Assembly (NCBI GenBank): GCA_018064305.1
Contig: JAGHVP010000272.1
Location: 1-7,681, forward strand
DNA from: Candidatus Equibacterium intestinale
Lineage (GTDB): Bacteria > Bacteroidota > Bacteroidia > Bacteroidales > UBA932
DNA length: 7,681 nt
Direction of reading: 5' to 3'
The translations under genes were made by a program, and so were the position numbers. Shown piece after piece: positions 6,627-7,681 of the stretch. A model generated the notes under the pieces. The model was not told the origin of the DNA, searched no databases, and saw only the letters and a program-made list of their open reading frames with translations. The first letter of the stretch is position 1; each line of letters starts with the position of its first letter.

Positions 6627-7681
6627 TTATTTAATTCTGTAAAGTTGGTCTGGATAAAGCAGATATTTCTTTGCTTTGCGCAGCCATTTCTGCTCTTCGG
6701 TCTTGACGTGGTTGCGCATTGTCTCGTAGTCGGTCTCCCCTTTCAGGTAGCTCATCACAGTGTCGTCGCCAACCAGGAACTCGAGACGGCCGTTGAACTG
6801 CATTTCTTCGCAGTTGTCTTTTACGAAACGGATCAGACGGAGTGTATGCAGGAATGAGTTGTACCCCTGGTCGCCAGGGTTGGGGATTGTCTGGAAGCCA
6901 TAACACCTCTGCCCCGCATATATGCCCGACTGTGGCGTGAATTCGCACCAGCGCATATACACTGCGCGGTCATACACAGGTGAATCCACATCGTTCCATG
7001 TAAGGGCATTCTCCCATACGAAATCACGCCCGCGCTCGAGCTTCTTGATAAACGGAGCGCCGAACATCTCGAATGGGCGCAAGGTTCCTTCTCCGCAGCT
7101 CACGTTGGTGCCGTTCCAGAGATATGCCCCGCTCATGAAGTCGGCGCTGAAGAGCGAACCGAACCCGCATTCCTGCGGGATGCTCCACGGCATCAGCTCG
7201 CGGTTGGCATCGTTGGCAGCGGCAGAAATTATATGCAGCGGGAAATGGGCGTTCATATCGCAGTAATACATGTTTGCGATCTCGCCCATCGTGAGGCCGT
7301 GCTTATGGGGGATTCCGGCGAAATGCGTTCCTTCCACCTGACGGCCCGAAGGATTCCAGTGGTCTATGATATAGACCGAAAGCGGCTCTTCAGCCTGGTT
7401 CTGCTCCAGGAAGAAGGCGCGCAGCTCTTTCAGGAACGGGTCGAAACGGTTGCCCGTATCCTGATGCTCTATGATAACTGCTTTCGACTTCGACAGAGTC
7501 TCTTTATCCTGCAGGCTTTTAAGTCTCAGCACATTACGATATCGGGCAATTGTAAAGCCCAGATATTCTCCAGTACCGGGATGCCATGCCGTGGGGTCGT
7601 CAAGCACTGCCAGAGTGCCGCGGCGCAGCACCAGGTCTTCCTGGTCAAGCAGTGGAGTGGCTCTGAATGAAAACATACGGT
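6627..7681 (-). CDS. DUF1343 / NamZ-like protein (exo-beta-N-acetylmuramidase family), 5' end probably outside window, divergent
   Basis: Family members with activity (NamZ, GH171; B. subtilis YbbC) remove terminal N-acetylmuramic acid from peptidoglycan fragments. The first Met in the window is at 7676. The codon before it is sense (CGT) and no stop is reached, so a signal peptide may lie beyond the edge. Numbering from that Met (349 residues), family motifs appear in order: RRGTLAVLDDPTAW at 18-31 (cf. GKRVGLITNPT), AVIIEHQDTGNRF at 66-78 (cf. DiQDvGsRFYTY), IIDHWNPSGRQVEG at 103-116 (cf. DRPNPlgg..VEG), IPHKHGLTMGEIA at 122-134 (cf. P.rHGmTiGELA), and WNGTNVSCGEGTLRPFEMFGAP at 187-208 (cf. 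EGTNvSeGRGTt.PFe..GAP). The C-terminal AKKYLLY is also family-like. The segment that normally carries LFAPEHGLRG, and the SLYG stretch before the QDvG motif, appear to be missing, so activity is doubtful. The gene ends two bases before the esterase start. The family assignment is from remembered motifs. Confidence 0.85.
   Translation of the reverse strand, partial: RMFSFRATPLLDQEDLVLRRGTLAVLDDPTAWHPGTGEYLGFTIARYRNVLRLKSLQDKETLSKSKAVIIEHQDTGNRFDPFLKELRAFFLEQNQAEEPLSVYIIDHWNPSGRQVEGTHFAGIPHKHGLTMGEIANMYYCDMNAHFPLHIISAAANDANRELMPWSIPQECGFGSLFSADFMSGAYLWNGTNVSCGEGTLRPFEMFGAPFIKKLERGRDFVWENALTWNDVDSPVYDRAVYMRWCEFTPQSGIYAGQRCYGFQTIPNPGDQGYNSFLHTLRLIRFVKDNCEEMQFNGRLEFLVGDDTVMSYLKGETDYETMRNHVKTEEQKWLRKAKKYLLYPDQLYRIK

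Noticed and set aside
1..7681. Search for a local regulator, terminator hairpin, tRNA, IS element, CRISPR array or direct repeats
   Set aside because: Every gap between genes is 15 bp or less and the coding regions read cleanly through. I saw no repeats, mobile-element ends or RNA genes. A regulator, if any, lies outside the window.

Overview
The window is almost wall-to-wall coding sequence, and every real gene lies on the minus strand. Six genes follow one another from right (upstream) to left (downstream) with gaps of only 2, 13, 15 and 3 bp and one 25 bp overlap. This is the layout of a single operon or operon segment, and both outer genes run off the window. The host is most likely a member of the Bacteroidota, probably order Bacteroidales. 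The reasons are a DUF4369-type lipoprotein with a C-terminal TlpA thioredoxin domain, an RND adaptor and an esterase carried as lipoproteins, A/T-rich start regions mostly lacking Shine-Dalgarno sequences, and intermediate GC. I cannot assign a family or genus from the sequence alone.

Region by region, in transcription order. At 6627-7681 is a DUF1343/NamZ-like protein (exo-beta-N-acetylmuramidase family, GH171) whose 5' end is probably outside the window. It keeps the C-terminal family motifs but appears to lack the N-terminal segment that holds the family's PEHG motif. At 5734-6624 is a lipoprotein alpha/beta-hydrolase of the esterase D / CE1-like family with an intact catalytic triad. At 4605-5720 is a lipoprotein with a DUF4369-like N-terminus, a charged helical middle and a TlpA-type thioredoxin domain (WCGFC). 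At 3468-4589, 315-3464 and 1-339 are the adaptor, the inner-membrane proton-driven pump and the start of the outer-membrane channel of an AcrAB-TolC-type tripartite RND efflux system.

The three efflux genes form one machine that spans both membranes. The three upstream genes appear to be envelope proteins: two are predicted lipoproteins and the third belongs to a family that acts on peptidoglycan. Their tight packing suggests that cell-envelope maintenance or redox functions are co-expressed with efflux. That functional link is inference. No regulator, RNA gene, mobile element, CRISPR array or terminator is visible, and no stretch longer than 15 bp lies outside a gene. The points most worth a second look are the degenerate NamZ-like protein, the unusual operon composition, and a pump whose AcrB-type aromatic drug pocket is largely replaced, including by two charged residues.
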